Below, in pieces: positions 35,193 to 44,691 of a DNA stretch of 64,000 nt (position 1 is its first letter; every line of letters starts with the position of its first letter). The DNA is taken from NCBI RefSeq assembly GCF_003340495.1, contig NZ_QASA01000003.1:1-64000 (forward strand), read 5' to 3'. This DNA comes from Adhaeribacter pallidiroseus. Its GTDB lineage: Bacteria > Bacteroidota > Bacteroidia > Cytophagales > Hymenobacteraceae. The translations under genes were made by a program, and so were the position numbers. The notes below the pieces were generated by a model. It saw nothing but the letters and a program-made list of their open reading frames with translations, made no database searches and was not told where the DNA came from.

Positions 35193-36260
35193 ATGGAAAA
35201 GATAGCATTAGTAGTGGGTGCCAGTGGCATTACCGGCAGTAACCTAGCCGAGAAGCTGATAGCCCAAGGATGGACCACTTATGGCCTGGCCCGAAACCCG
35301 AATACCGAAATAAACAACTTAATACCCGTAGCGGCCGATTTGTTAAGCCAAGATAGTCTGGAGTCCGCCATGACAGACATTTCGCCTACGCACGTTTTTA
35401 TTACCACCTGGATGCGCCAAGAGACCGAAGCCGAAAACATCCGGGTGAATAGTTTGATGGTACGTAACCTGCTGGAGGTACTCTCCCCCCAAAAATCGGT
35501 GCAGCACGTAGCTTTGGTAACGGGGCTTAAACATTATTTAGGACCATTCGAAGCTTACGCGAAAGCCGGAACCTTACCCGTAACGCCGGTTCGGGAGGAA
35601 CATCCGCGGTTGGACATTGAAAACTTTTACTACGCCCAGGAAGATGAAGTGTATGCCGCCGCCGAGCGCGATGGTTTTACCTGGAGCATTCATCGCCCGC
35701 ATACCGTGATTGGCAAAGCAATTGGTAATATGATGAATATGGGCACTACCCTGGCCGTTTATGCCAGTATTTGTCAAGAAACCAGCAGGCCGTTCCGTTT
35801 TCCTGGATCTGGCGCTCAATGGAATGGACTGTCGGATGTAACCGATGCCCGCATTCTAGCGGAACAGTTAATCTGGGCCGCTACTACGGAAGCTGCCCAT
35901 AACCAAGCCTTCAATATCACCAATGGGGAGGTATTTCGTTGGAACTGGCTATGGTACCAACTAGCCGCTTGGTTTGGGGTAGAAGCGGCCGGCTTTGATG
36001 GGACCATCCACCCGCTGGAGGTTGAACTTGCTAACGATGGTCCGCTTTGGAAAGAGATGGCTGCCAAATATCACCTGAAGGAACCGGACCTGAACCGATT
36101 AGCTTCGGCCTGGCACACCGATTTAGACCTAGGTCGACCGATAGAGGTAATGACGGATATGTCAAAAAGCCGCCAACTAGGCTTTCTGGTTTACCAGGAT
36201 ACCCGCGCGTCCTTTTTTGATTTATTTGCGCAACTCCGGCAAGAGCAACTAATTCCTTAA
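35193..36260 (+). CDS. PRISE-type SDR enone reductase (355 aa)
   Basis: An N-terminal NADPH-binding GASGITG (residues 9-15) is followed by TGLKHY at 110-115 and NFYYAQED at 144-151. These are hallmark motifs of the progesterone 5-beta-reductase/iridoid synthase-like (PRISE) branch of short-chain dehydrogenases, in which the lysine of TGxKHY and a tyrosine of NFYY are catalytic. Characterised relatives reduce activated C=C bonds of enones with NADPH. The length is normal for the family. It is a lone plus-strand gene with a hairpin after its stop. The bacterial substrate is unknown. Confidence 0.88.
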   Translation: MEKIALVVGASGITGSNLAEKLIAQGWTTYGLARNPNTEINNLIPVAADLLSQDSLESAMTDISPTHVFITTWMRQETEAENIRVNSLMVRNLLEVLSPQKSVQHVALVTGLKHYLGPFEAYAKAGTLPVTPVREEHPRLDIENFYYAQEDEVYAAAERDGFTWSIHRPHTVIGKAIGNMMNMGTTLAVYASICQETSRPFRFPGSGAQWNGLSDVTDARILAEQLIWAATTEAAHNQAFNITNGEVFRWNWLWYQLAAWFGVEAAGFDGTIHPLEVELANDGPLWKEMAAKYHLKEPDLNRLASAWHTDLDLGRPIEVMTDMSKSRQLGFLVYQDTRASFFDLFAQLRQEQLIP

Positions 36261-36386
36261 TAGCCCATTTTATCAGAGCTGGATGAAAGGATAAGGCAGG
36301 TACTTGTCCTTCCATCCAACCAAAAGGATAATCAAGGGTGTATTTAGGTATTCCTCTTAAAATACCAAAAATGCTTATATAAAGAA

Positions 36387-36411
36387 GCCCTTCTAGGAAG
36401 CCGGGAAGGGC
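36387..36411 (+). terminator. Hairpin after the reductase (copy 2)
   Basis: Same 7-bp GCCCTTC/GAAGGGC stem as at 1117-1141, in the 318-bp gap 36261-36578, which otherwise shows no gene. Confidence 0.45.
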
Positions 36412-36578
36412 ATTTCTCTGATAACTGGTATTATGTTAAATAAAGGCTATTTTCTTGGTTTTATACTATTTAAACGGACGAAGCATAATATAAGTTCTCT
36501 TCAAGGAACCTTCTGATTATCAATAAGCTTTCTACCAGTAAGAGGCGACCTACGGGGTAACAGCGTTTCCGCTGTATA

Positions 36579-37661
36579 ATGACCTTGAATTCTACTGCTT
36601 TCACTTTTCCCTTAGCGTTAGCGGAAAAGGCGGATCTCGTGTTTTTTTCTTATGATCTGGCTACGAAGCATTTTACCTATCTGAATCCCGCTTTCGAGAA
36701 GGTCTGGCATACGTCTCGCCAAAGCATTCGGCAAAACCCGCTTCAGCTCTTCAAAACGGTGCATTCGGAAGATAAACTCCATGTGCAAGGGGCTTACCTG
36801 GATTTACGCAACGGAGTGCTGGTAGAACCCATCGAATTCCGAATTCAGGTACGCCATCATCCCGTCCGCTGGATAAGCCTCAAAGCCCTGCTCCAAGAAG
36901 AACCCGAAGCCATTATGGGCTACTGCCAGGATATTACCGGGCAAAAAGAGTATACCGATTACCTTAATAAGTTCTCGGATAAGAAGAATGCCGTGCTCAA
37001 CATTCTCTCGCATGATTTAGCGGGTCCTTTGGCCAATATTGAGAGTTTATCTTACTTGTTGGCCCATGATTTAGAAGAAGGGAAAGTTCAGGAAGCCCAG
37101 TACTTGCTGGATATTATCCGGCGCAGCAGCCAACAAGGAACGCTTTTGATTCAGGAGTTCCTCCGCCAGGAGTTCTTGGAAGCCATGGGAACCGAAGTTA
37201 TGAAGCGCCGGGTAGACCTGGTCGCCACAATAGGAACCTTCCTGGAGGAATACCAGCAAACCCAGCAGATTACCGGCAAGACCTTTCATTACTTACCCGG
37301 TAAGGAAACGATTTATATGGAGCTGGATGATAATAAGTTTATCCAGGTGCTCAATAATTTGATTTCCAATGCCCTGAAGTTTACGCCCGATGGGGGCGAG
37401 ATAAGTATCACCCTGGAGGAAAAAGAAGCGACGGTACTCATCCAGGTAACGGACACGGGCATTGGTATTCCGGCACAATACCATAGTACCTTGTTCGAGA
37501 AGTTCACCCGGGCCCGCCGTCCCGGTATGAAAGGGGAACCTTCGGTGGGATTAGGTATGTCCATTATCAAGACCATTGTGGAATGGCATCGGGGCCAGAT
37601 CTGGTTCGAAAGCCAGGAAAATCAAGGCACTACTTTTTACATGGAAATACCGAAAAGTTAA
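36579..37661 (+). CDS. PAS-domain sensor histidine kinase (360 aa)
   Basis: A PAS domain fills about residues 15-125 (FFSYDLATKHFTYLNPAFEKV, ending in a PAC-like GYCQDITGQKE). A HisKA helix follows with phospho-acceptor H145 in LSHDLAGPL. The ATPase domain shows an N-box (LNNLISNALKF), G1 (VTDTGIGIP), F-box (LFEKFTRAR) and G2 (GLGMSI). There is no membrane segment, so it is a cytoplasmic sensor. No response regulator is beside it on the same strand; the receiver at 38283-38684 is the nearest candidate partner. Confidence 0.92.
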   Translation: MTLNSTAFTFPLALAEKADLVFFSYDLATKHFTYLNPAFEKVWHTSRQSIRQNPLQLFKTVHSEDKLHVQGAYLDLRNGVLVEPIEFRIQVRHHPVRWISLKALLQEEPEAIMGYCQDITGQKEYTDYLNKFSDKKNAVLNILSHDLAGPLANIESLSYLLAHDLEEGKVQEAQYLLDIIRRSSQQGTLLIQEFLRQEFLEAMGTEVMKRRVDLVATIGTFLEEYQQTQQITGKTFHYLPGKETIYMELDDNKFIQVLNNLISNALKFTPDGGEISITLEEKEATVLIQVTDTGIGIPAQYHSTLFEKFTRARRPGMKGEPSVGLGMSIIKTIVEWHRGQIWFESQENQGTTFYMEIPKS

Positions 37662-37705
37662 TCTTTCTTCGCATTCTTGCTAATGCGGTTAAACTGGATT
37701 TGCTC

Positions 37706-37888
37706 CTAATTTAGCTGATGCATTCTTCGCAGCAGTTGGAGTCTAATTTTTTGAAAAGCGATTTCTTTATCCGGGGGTAAACCCTGGAGCATGATTTCAT
37801 CTAAGTACCGAAGATAGGCTTCTACCTGGCTACGATTTAAATTATTATCCTCTAGATGGGAGAAGATGTAATCTAATAGTCCCGCCAT
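37706..37888 (-). CDS. Small protein of unknown function (60 aa, copy 2)
   Basis: Identical to 2433-2615: MAGLLDYIFSHLEDNNL..., helical and charged, convergent with the kinase. The family is not recognised. Confidence 0.55.
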   Translation of the reverse strand: MAGLLDYIFSHLEDNNLNRSQVEAYLRYLDEIMLQGLPPDKEIAFQKIRLQLLRRMHQLN

Positions 37889-38018
37889 AACCTTAGTAAA
37901 GTAATAAAAGTGGTATACGCGAAAGAATAGCCAGCGTACCCGGATTAATTACGGAAAAAAGGTGCGTGAAATAAGGAAATAGCTCCTCCGCCTGGGTTAG
38001 GGCAAGACGGAGAAAAGA

Positions 38019-38129
38019 ATGGATATAGCCGAAGAGTTATGGTTGAAAATACCTTTGCGGCTGATGCCTTTAGGTCGCTTTATTAGCCAGATTGATGATC
38101 AGAGCGTGGTGTTTTCTTTTCCTTACTAG
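38019..38129 (+). pseudogene. Truncated paralogue of the 94-aa protein
   Basis: A 36-codon frame that matches residues 1-36 of the protein at 25435-25719 at all but three positions (R to S, Q to D and L to V). It then meets a stop directly after FSFPY. The homology ends there, so it looks like a decayed partial duplication. The region 37889-38282 has no other gene. Confidence 0.7.
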
Positions 38130-38282
38130 CGGAGTAGGAGGGAAGCGGCGCATTTCTCCGAAACCTAGCCAACAACACCATTCTTTTGGTGGCTAATTCC
38201 TACTAATAAGCCTATCTCGGCCTTATTAAAGCGTTTTTATATAATAGCTTAGTTGACCCCCAATAATTTCATGGGAAGGTTC

Positions 38283-38684
38283 CTAGGCCTCAAAGTGCTC
38301 GGCTAGAATGCTTTTTAAAGCCGCCTCGGTTAAAGGCTTATTCAACAGTCCCGTAATATTAGCTTGTTCTACTTTTTCAATGTCTTGCGGATTTAAAGAA
38401 GTAGTCAACATAATGATGATGACTGATTGCCGCTGCGCCAGCTCTAATTGCTCATAAGCTTTCAAGAACTCAAAGCCATCCATAATCGGCATATTTATAT
38501 CCAATAAAATTAATTGGGGGCAGTCCAAACCGGGACAGTTTGCCTGCAGGAGTTGTAGCGCCTCTAACCCGTTATGGGCTACCAGCAGCTTTTCGGCCAC
38601 TTCTAATTTTTGAAAAAGCCGTTTATGCAGATAATTAGCCGTATCATCATCATCCACCAGCAAGGCACTAGCAATTCTAGTCAT
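38283..38684 (-). CDS. Receiver-only response regulator (133 aa)
   Basis: A complete CheY-like receiver: acidic cluster DDDD at 11-14, phospho-acceptor D62 in LLDINMP, T94/T95 in MLTTS and K116 in NKP. There is no output domain, so it acts by protein contact or as a phosphate shuttle. It starts 31 bases after the stop of the multi-PAS kinase on the same strand, so the two are almost certainly one operon and a cognate pair. Confidence 0.92.
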   Translation of the reverse strand: MTRIASALLVDDDDTANYLHKRLFQKLEVAEKLLVAHNGLEALQLLQANCPGLDCPQLILLDINMPIMDGFEFLKAYEQLELAQRQSVIIIMLTTSLNPQDIEKVEQANITGLLNKPLTEAALKSILAEHFEA

Positions 38685-38715
38685 GGTATTCTTGTTTATT
38701 CTTTACCGGAAGGCT

Positions 38716-41121
38716 CTATTGAACTTGTTCCTTATTCCGCCGAAAATAGACCTGGAAGGTAGAGCCCTGGTCGACGGCACTCTGCACTTGGATTTTACCG
38801 CCGGCATTTTCAATTATTTTCTTGACCATGTATAAGCCAATCCCGGATCCTTCCACGTGGGTATGTAACCGCTGGAACATGGAAAATAGTTTGTTATTGC
38901 CGGTTAAATCCATCCCTAGACCATTATCCGTGACGGAAAGTACCTGATATTCCGCCGTCTCCCGGCAATGTACCCGGATGAAGGGCACTCGTAACGGTGA
39001 GCGGTACTTCAGGGCGTTGGAAAGTAAATTATAAACAATACTGCGTAAATTCTTGGCCGAGAATTGAATCGTAGGGCAGTCGTCTACCGCTACTTCAATC
39101 TGCGCCTGAGAAGCTTGAATCAGGTGGGCTAAATCGAGCTGCACTTCGGTTAGGAGGGCGGGCAAATGAATGGGGATAGCTGCCGCGTTATTTTCCTTTT
39201 GCAGCTTCGTGACCTCGGTTAAATGGCCGATGGTGCGTTTAAAGCGCTGTACGGAATTCTGCATCAGATCCAGCGTAACCTGAACATCTTCGGCCAGTAG
39301 ACTCTCGGCTGGTAATTGATATTGTAAAGCCTCCAGTAAGCCTTCGATGTTGAGAATGGGCGCTTTTAAATCGTGCGAGGCCGTGTAAATAAAATTATCT
39401 AAATCCACGTTGGTGCGCGTAAGCTGCTGTTGCAGTTCTATTTGCGCGTGAATCTCCACGTTAACGCCGCTATAACCGACTAGCTTTTGGTCGGGGGTGA
39501 AATAGGGTTGTGTCCGGGTGATGGACCACCGGTATTCCCCATCCCGGCGCCGAATCCGGTATACGGGGCTTTCCCAAGGTTGACCCGCCCGGAGAGCCTG
39601 CGTAAAAGATTGATTTAACTCTGGTAAATCATCGGGGTGCACCATATCCCAAACTTGGTCTAATTGGTTCGGGTTAATCCGCAAGCCGCTCCACTCTAAC
39701 AAAGAATCATTGACGTAAGTAATGTGCCCCGTGGCATCGGTCCGGAAAATAAATACGGGTGCGTTCGCAGCCACCAGCTTGAGATCGGCGGCCATTTGGG
39801 CGGCTTGCTGCCGTTCGTGTACTTGCTGGGTCACGTTGTAGGCGAAAGTAGAAATGCCCACAATCTGCCCGTTTTCCCGGTAAGCCTGGTAAGTAAAAGT
39901 AAAATAAATCTCTTCCCCTCTGCTACCATCCGGTTGGATAATGGTCAAAGGCCTTTCGTAACCAAAGTACGTTTCCCCGGTTTGGTACACCTGATCCAGC
40001 AAAGCGACAAACCCCCCGATCACGGTTTCGGGCAAAGCTTCCGCTACGGGCTGACCTTGCAGCTCCCGGTCCGGGAAAAGTAGCTGATAAGCGGCGTTAA
40101 AGTATTCAAACCGGTGTTCTGGTCCCCGTTGGATGCAGATGGCGGCCGGCGTTTGCTCAAAAACCTGGTAGTAGGTTTCACGTTCCTGAATTAACTTTTG
40201 AGCATTGGCCAGTAATTCGGCCTGTAAGGCGGCGGCTCGCTGCCGGGCGGCTACCTTCTCGGTAACGTCCACAAGAAAGGCCAGAATACCTTGCATTTCG
40301 CCGGAGTCATTCCGCAAGGGCTGGTAGATAAAATCAAAGTACCGTTGTTCCAGTTGCCCCGTGTTTAGGGCATCAAGCCGCACGGGTGTTTCCGTGCCTC
40401 GAAAAGGAATGCCGGTACCATACACTTGGTCCAAAAGTTCGAAAAATCCTTGCCCTTCTATTTCCGGTAAGGCCTCCCGCACGCGTTTACCGATTAGCGG
40501 TCGATCAATCCCCACCAACTCCCTAAATCGAGGATTGGCAAGTTCAAAAACATGATCGGGTCCGGTCAAAACGGCAATAATAGCCGGCGCCTGCATAAAC
40601 AAGGAATAAAGCTTTTCTCTTTCAACTTGTATCTGATTTTTAGAAGAAACCGCTTGTTCTATTTGCTGAGCAGATTTTTTAACGAAACTTTTATATTCTG
40701 CCTCTCTTTGAACCTCTTTGGTGATATCTACTACCTTCTGGATAATATACTCCACTTCCTGAGTGGCATTTAAGACAGGGGTATGAATGGGATACCAGAA
40801 TTTCTCTTCAAAGCCGGTCCCCAAATGGGCCGGCCGCGGAACATCATACCGCTGCACCTCCATCTGGTGGGGTGTTTTATGTTTTAATACGTACTCTAAG
40901 GATGATCTGACTTTGGAAACCCCATCCGCATCCACATGCTCCGGATTATCCGGAAAGGCCTCAAAAATATGTTTGCCGGTAAGCTGTTCCCGCAAAGTAA
41001 AAGTGGCTTCTAAATAAGCGTTGCTGGCATTCAGGATTATCAGATCTGGGGAAAGAATTAAGTATAGATCGGGAACGGTCTCGAAAACCTGTAGTTTCGA
41101 TTTGTCTAATTTTAATGACAT
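38716..41121 (-). CDS. Sensor histidine kinase with four PAS domains (801 aa)
   Basis: Four PAS-type domains are recognisable at roughly 10-110, 175-290, 320-430 and 445-560, the last with a clear PAC (RRRDGEYRWSITRTQPYF). A HisKA helix with SHDLKAPILNIEG and an ATPase domain (LLSNALKY, VTDNGLGMDL, GSGIGLYMVKKI) complete it. No membrane segment or signal peptide is seen, so the sensor is cytoplasmic. I chose the ATG at 41121 (MSLKLDKSK) because the upstream extension to 41178 does not look like protein. It is the first gene of an operon with the receiver. Confidence 0.92.
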   Translation of the reverse strand: MSLKLDKSKLQVFETVPDLYLILSPDLIILNASNAYLEATFTLREQLTGKHIFEAFPDNPEHVDADGVSKVRSSLEYVLKHKTPHQMEVQRYDVPRPAHLGTGFEEKFWYPIHTPVLNATQEVEYIIQKVVDITKEVQREAEYKSFVKKSAQQIEQAVSSKNQIQVEREKLYSLFMQAPAIIAVLTGPDHVFELANPRFRELVGIDRPLIGKRVREALPEIEGQGFFELLDQVYGTGIPFRGTETPVRLDALNTGQLEQRYFDFIYQPLRNDSGEMQGILAFLVDVTEKVAARQRAAALQAELLANAQKLIQERETYYQVFEQTPAAICIQRGPEHRFEYFNAAYQLLFPDRELQGQPVAEALPETVIGGFVALLDQVYQTGETYFGYERPLTIIQPDGSRGEEIYFTFTYQAYRENGQIVGISTFAYNVTQQVHERQQAAQMAADLKLVAANAPVFIFRTDATGHITYVNDSLLEWSGLRINPNQLDQVWDMVHPDDLPELNQSFTQALRAGQPWESPVYRIRRRDGEYRWSITRTQPYFTPDQKLVGYSGVNVEIHAQIELQQQLTRTNVDLDNFIYTASHDLKAPILNIEGLLEALQYQLPAESLLAEDVQVTLDLMQNSVQRFKRTIGHLTEVTKLQKENNAAAIPIHLPALLTEVQLDLAHLIQASQAQIEVAVDDCPTIQFSAKNLRSIVYNLLSNALKYRSPLRVPFIRVHCRETAEYQVLSVTDNGLGMDLTGNNKLFSMFQRLHTHVEGSGIGLYMVKKIIENAGGKIQVQSAVDQGSTFQVYFRRNKEQVQ

Positions 41122-41331
41122 TCTACTTAATCTATACCATGATTTTTTAGGAAAATGTAAGCTACAGCTAAAAAACAACTTTTAATAGGAACCTATCATT
41201 TAAGGGGCATATTTCCGAAATAACTGGAATAGGTTTTTAATTCTTCCCAGATATACCTGTCAAGCTGCCAATGGACCACTTTTAAACCAGCAGGGACAAG
41301 ACCAACGGTCAACTTTTTTCAGGACGAGTCA

Positions 41332-41470
41332 GTTGACCAAGCGTCTCGTAAAACGACGGAATACTGATATAAGAAAATACCTGGTAGCTCCAGGTATTTT
41401 TAGCTTTTTATTTTTCTCATAAGGGCATCTTAAAAATCAAAGAGTATTTTTGATTGTTGAGATGAGTTCT
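41332..41470 (-). repeat. Element A, copy 2
   Basis: Same as 6033-6170 but with one more A, which makes the first hairpin a 7-bp AATCAAA/TTTGATT stem inside the CATCT/AGATG arms. This version is probably the correct one. The surrounding gap 41122-41529 holds no gene. Confidence 0.75.
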
Positions 41471-41529
41471 AGGAGCGAACAGAAACGATCATTGTTTCTG
41501 GGTTTGTTGCGGCAATGGCTATCCAGTCA

Positions 41530-41901
41530 TTATTCTTTGGCTTGAGCTAAAAAGCTTTGATATTCGGTGAAATCTTCCGGATCCATGTGCAGCCGAATAT
41601 ACTCCTCCAGGCCAATGTCATTTTTCTCATTCACATACCGGGTAAAAGATAAAATGCCTTGACAAGCTTCAAATCCTTTTTGTTGCATGTCCTGCTGCAT
41701 ATTAGGGGGTAATCCCTCCAGCCATTCTTCAAAATCTTGAACCGTGGGCGAAAAGGTTCTGGCTTTTTGGTGATAGCGGTACGCAATATTGCCGTTCGTA
41801 AATAACAACTCGTGAAAACGCCGCTGATCGGCCGGGCACTGAGTTAGAAACGCTTCTTGCCTCTGATTGCAATCTTCGTCCGGATGCTTTACTTTAATCA
41901 T
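41530..41901 (-). CDS. Unknown protein (123 aa, copy 2)
   Basis: Identical to 6230-6601; see there. Downstream partner of the HEPN-like gene. Confidence 0.7.
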   Translation of the reverse strand: MIKVKHPDEDCNQRQEAFLTQCPADQRRFHELLFTNGNIAYRYHQKARTFSPTVQDFEEWLEGLPPNMQQDMQQKGFEACQGILSFTRYVNEKNDIGLEEYIRLHMDPEDFTEYQSFLAQAKE

Positions 41902-41954
41902 GAAGGAAAATAGCTATTAGGAATTAGATTAAAAAGTAAAAGAGCTTCAAAGCA

Positions 41955-42916
41955 TTAAGCTTGCCCACCACAAGAATAAAAAAAATGCTTTATCTCTTTA
42001 ACTATCTCGCTCTTTAAATATGTGTCATAAATTTCCCGGTCGGTGGCCGTTACCTGCTGCCGTTCTTTTCCTGGTGCAGCCACTTTTCCTGGTGCAGCGG
42101 GCTTGTAGTAAGAGCTACTTTTACTTCCTTTTGCGTTGATTGGTCAATGCCAATTAGAACATCATCCTGGAGCTGCCAGCTGGAAAAAGTTAGGAGAATA
42201 GGAGGGGAGTAACGGTGATTAGACAACGATTCATAGCTATTCGTTAAAACGGGTAAGAAAAACCAACAAGAGAGCCAAGCTTCTTTCACTGGATAAACAG
42301 CTACCGGTAGGGCCTTAGTCACCAGCAGGCGCTGATCTGCCCACACCAATATAAACAGGCCTTGTTGGAAAAGGCCGAACTCTTGCTGTAATTTCGCCAA
42401 ATACTTTTTCGCCGCTACTACTACCTGGGTATCTAAGAATAACAAATTAATGGTATTGACCAAGCTGATGATATGCTGCCGGGCAATACCTCCCATAAAG
42501 CTATGTCGATCCGGATGGGCATAGTAGTTTCTGAGTGCTCTCGCTTGCTGCAACAGCTCTTGGAGTTCTTTGTCTTTTTCCAGCGCACATACTTTTTCCA
42601 GGAGTTTGTTCAATACGAGCGAAACTGGTTTTTTATTGCTTTTACCGGCTATAGCCAGGGCGATTCCTAACTGTTGGCATTTGAACTTTACCGCCATCTC
42701 CCAGATCCCGAGTAACTTTTGCAAGGCTACATCATACTGTGGCCAATAATAGTAAGCAGAGGCGATCAGATGTTCAACGGTGTGATAGGAATGAACAATA
42801 TCCGCTGGCACGTTTGCGTGAAAGCGGCCTTCTACCAGGTAGCGCTGCAAATAATGTTCCCGGTCTTGGATGCCGACAAGGGGCCATCTTGGATCAATCT
42901 CTTGATATTTATCCAT
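41955..42916 (-). pseudogene. Possible HEPN-domain protein, frameshifted copy
   Basis: Copy 2 counterpart of 6654-7616. One T is missing near 42067, which ends the frame early at 42050 and loses the last 32 residues. The R-x4-H motif is unaffected. Confidence 0.8.
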
Positions 42917-42924
42917 ACTTTCTC

Positions 42925-42993
42925 TTACTTAACATCCTCAAATTCCTTGATAATTTTAGCAACTTGTTGGGGACTGAAGGTTTTTCTTTTCAT
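42925..42993 (-). pseudogene. IS3-type OrfA start remnant (copy 2)
   Basis: Identical to 7625-7693, a 22-codon frame that stops immediately before the HEPN-like gene. Confidence 0.4.
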
Positions 42994-43087
42994 AAGTACT
43001 GTTCTAAGTTAAGTTTTTTCTCTTCCTGAACAGTTCTAATTTTGGGGAAGCTTACACCTGACTTTTATAGAAAGGGTATTTTACATA

Positions 43088-43315
43088 TTATCTTTTTCTA
43101 CGTTTCCGCTTTTTACGAGGATAGTTTTTGTTATTACTATTCTGTGGTTTAGGAGCAGGTGGGTTAGCGGGAGGATTGGAGGTCTCTCCGGGTTTGTCTT
43201 TCTTTGGTCTGAAGGCAAGGTAACCATTGAGTAAAACCGATAATAATTGAGGTAGGTTGTCTATTATTTTGGTTGACAGTTGAGTAATTAACTCAGTAAT
43301 GAAGTTCAGTTCCAT
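43088..43315 (-). CDS. Small basic-tailed protein (75 aa, copy 2)
   Basis: Identical to 7788-8015, with a helical N-terminus and RKKRKRRKR tail. Confidence 0.5.
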   Translation of the reverse strand: MELNFITELITQLSTKIIDNLPQLLSVLLNGYLAFRPKKDKPGETSNPPANPPAPKPQNSNNKNYPRKKRKRRKR

Positions 43316-43435
43316 TTCTTTGAAAAGTTAAAACGTTAAAAATTTATTTAGGAATTCTTGAACATCCTGATTATGCCAGGTATGCTGGAGAGATCTGCTA
43401 TAAACTAGAAGCGCTTTTACTGAAATGGATGAGTA

Positions 43436-43464
43436 AAAAGGCCTCATTTTGAAGAGGCCCTTTA
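43436..43464 (-). terminator. Terminator after the HigA-like antitoxin (copy 2)
   Basis: Same GGCCTC/GAGGCC hairpin with T run as at 8136-8164. Confidence 0.6.
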
Positions 43465-43497
43465 AATTAAAATCCAAATAATTCTTACGAGAGCACT

Positions 43498-44004
43498 TTA
43501 TTCTTCCGGTTCTCTTGGTTGTATTTGGAAAGTAATATTTGCATCTAAAGCATTAAAAACCTTAGTTATAGTGGCAAAGGTGAAATTGTGGTATGCATTT
43601 TCTATTTTGGCGATTTGAGATCTAGTTACTTGAACCTTTTCGCCCAATTCTGCTTGTGATAAATTCTTCTCTTTTCTTAATTCCTTAATTTTCGCGCCCA
43701 GGACTACCAGAGACTTCTCATATTCAAAGTCTTCTCGTTCCGGTGTGCCCTTCTTAAATCGATTATCTATTATTGCATTTAAAGGAGTGGTTTTTTCTTT
43801 TGGTTTATCAGGCATTAGTTGTTTTTCAGTTGTTGTAAAAGCTTCCAGTAGAGTCTTCTTTTTATTGCCATATGCCGGATCTTGATCAGTATATGGTTCA
43901 TCCGATATGTGAGGTGGTACAATCGCTGTTAGCGGACTATCTTTGCCCTTGTTATTAGGGTTGGATTGAGTTGCGATCCAGCTTTTCTTATCCATTTCCT
44001 TCAT
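43498..44004 (-). CDS. HigA-like antitoxin (168 aa, copy 2)
   Basis: Identical to 8198-8704. Here the toxin upstream of it is intact, so this copy shows the real operon: toxin, 104-bp gap with a 13-bp hairpin (44042-44075), antitoxin, terminator. Confidence 0.75.
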   Translation of the reverse strand: MKEMDKKSWIATQSNPNNKGKDSPLTAIVPPHISDEPYTDQDPAYGNKKKTLLEAFTTTEKQLMPDKPKEKTTPLNAIIDNRFKKGTPEREDFEYEKSLVVLGAKIKELRKEKNLSQAELGEKVQVTRSQIAKIENAYHNFTFATITKVFNALDANITFQIQPREPEE

Positions 44005-44108
44005 TATTTTAAGTTTAAGTTTCTACTAATTTAAGTTTGTTAAATGAGGAAGGAGGTTTAATTCCTTCCTCATTTTTTAGTTCGTGTGCAAGATGTTTTT
44101 AGCATCTT

Positions 44109-44366
44109 TCATTTAGTTCGGTAGATTGAATTTATTATTAGGCAGCGTTTAAAATCATCCCAAAAAACATTCATCGAGTAGGTTATACCTTCTGCTTCGA
44201 TCGTGTATTGAAAAAGGCCATCGCCCAACGAAGTAATCCAATCTGCCGTATACCCTTCTTGTATTAAGTCTAAAATAATCAAAACTTTCTTTCGATTAGT
44301 GGGGGGTAAGTTCAGCAAAAATGCATGAACCTTATCTGTTACTTCAATTGGAATACTTTTACCCAT
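44109..44366 (-). CDS. HigB/RelE-superfamily toxin (85 aa)
   Basis: A small protein of the Gp49/HigB type: a helical first half (VTDKVHAFLLNLPPTNRKKV), then LGDGLFQYTIEAEG and SMNVFWDDFKRCLIINSIYRTK, which match the GLWELR/YRVxYF/LLHGFxKK pattern of the family. Such toxins cleave mRNA on the ribosome. The gene precedes an Xre antitoxin on the same strand. The upstream TTCC-N6-GGAA dyads at 44411-44426 and 44458-44471 are probable operators. Confidence 0.75.
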   Translation of the reverse strand: MGKSIPIEVTDKVHAFLLNLPPTNRKKVLIILDLIQEGYTADWITSLGDGLFQYTIEAEGITYSMNVFWDDFKRCLIINSIYRTK

Positions 44367-44410
44367 ATATCATAAATTTCGTGACACATATCCAAGCAAA
44401 ACGGGCTTGT

Positions 44411-44471
44411 GTTCCATAAAAGGAACTTTATTAATAACGTGGTATAAAGCTTAATGTTTCCTTATATGGAA
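44411..44471. promoter_or_regulatory. TTCC-N6-GGAA dyads (copy 2)
   Basis: Same pair as at 9109-9169, starting 45 bases upstream of the intact toxin gene. Confidence 0.5.
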
Positions 44472-44691
44472 CATTTTTTTAATTTATTTCTTAAATAATA
44501 TTTATAGATTGAACCAGACTCTTAATTAAAGATGCAACTGCAAGGCAAGCAGTTAAACTTAGAATTACCTATAATTTTAGAACACTCAAAAATTGAGTTT
44601 TCTTACACTATAAAAAAGCCAGAAATAAAGATTAGTTTTAAGATTGTTGTGAGGAAATATAGAGGATGGCTTGTTGATTGTCTTACCGTTC

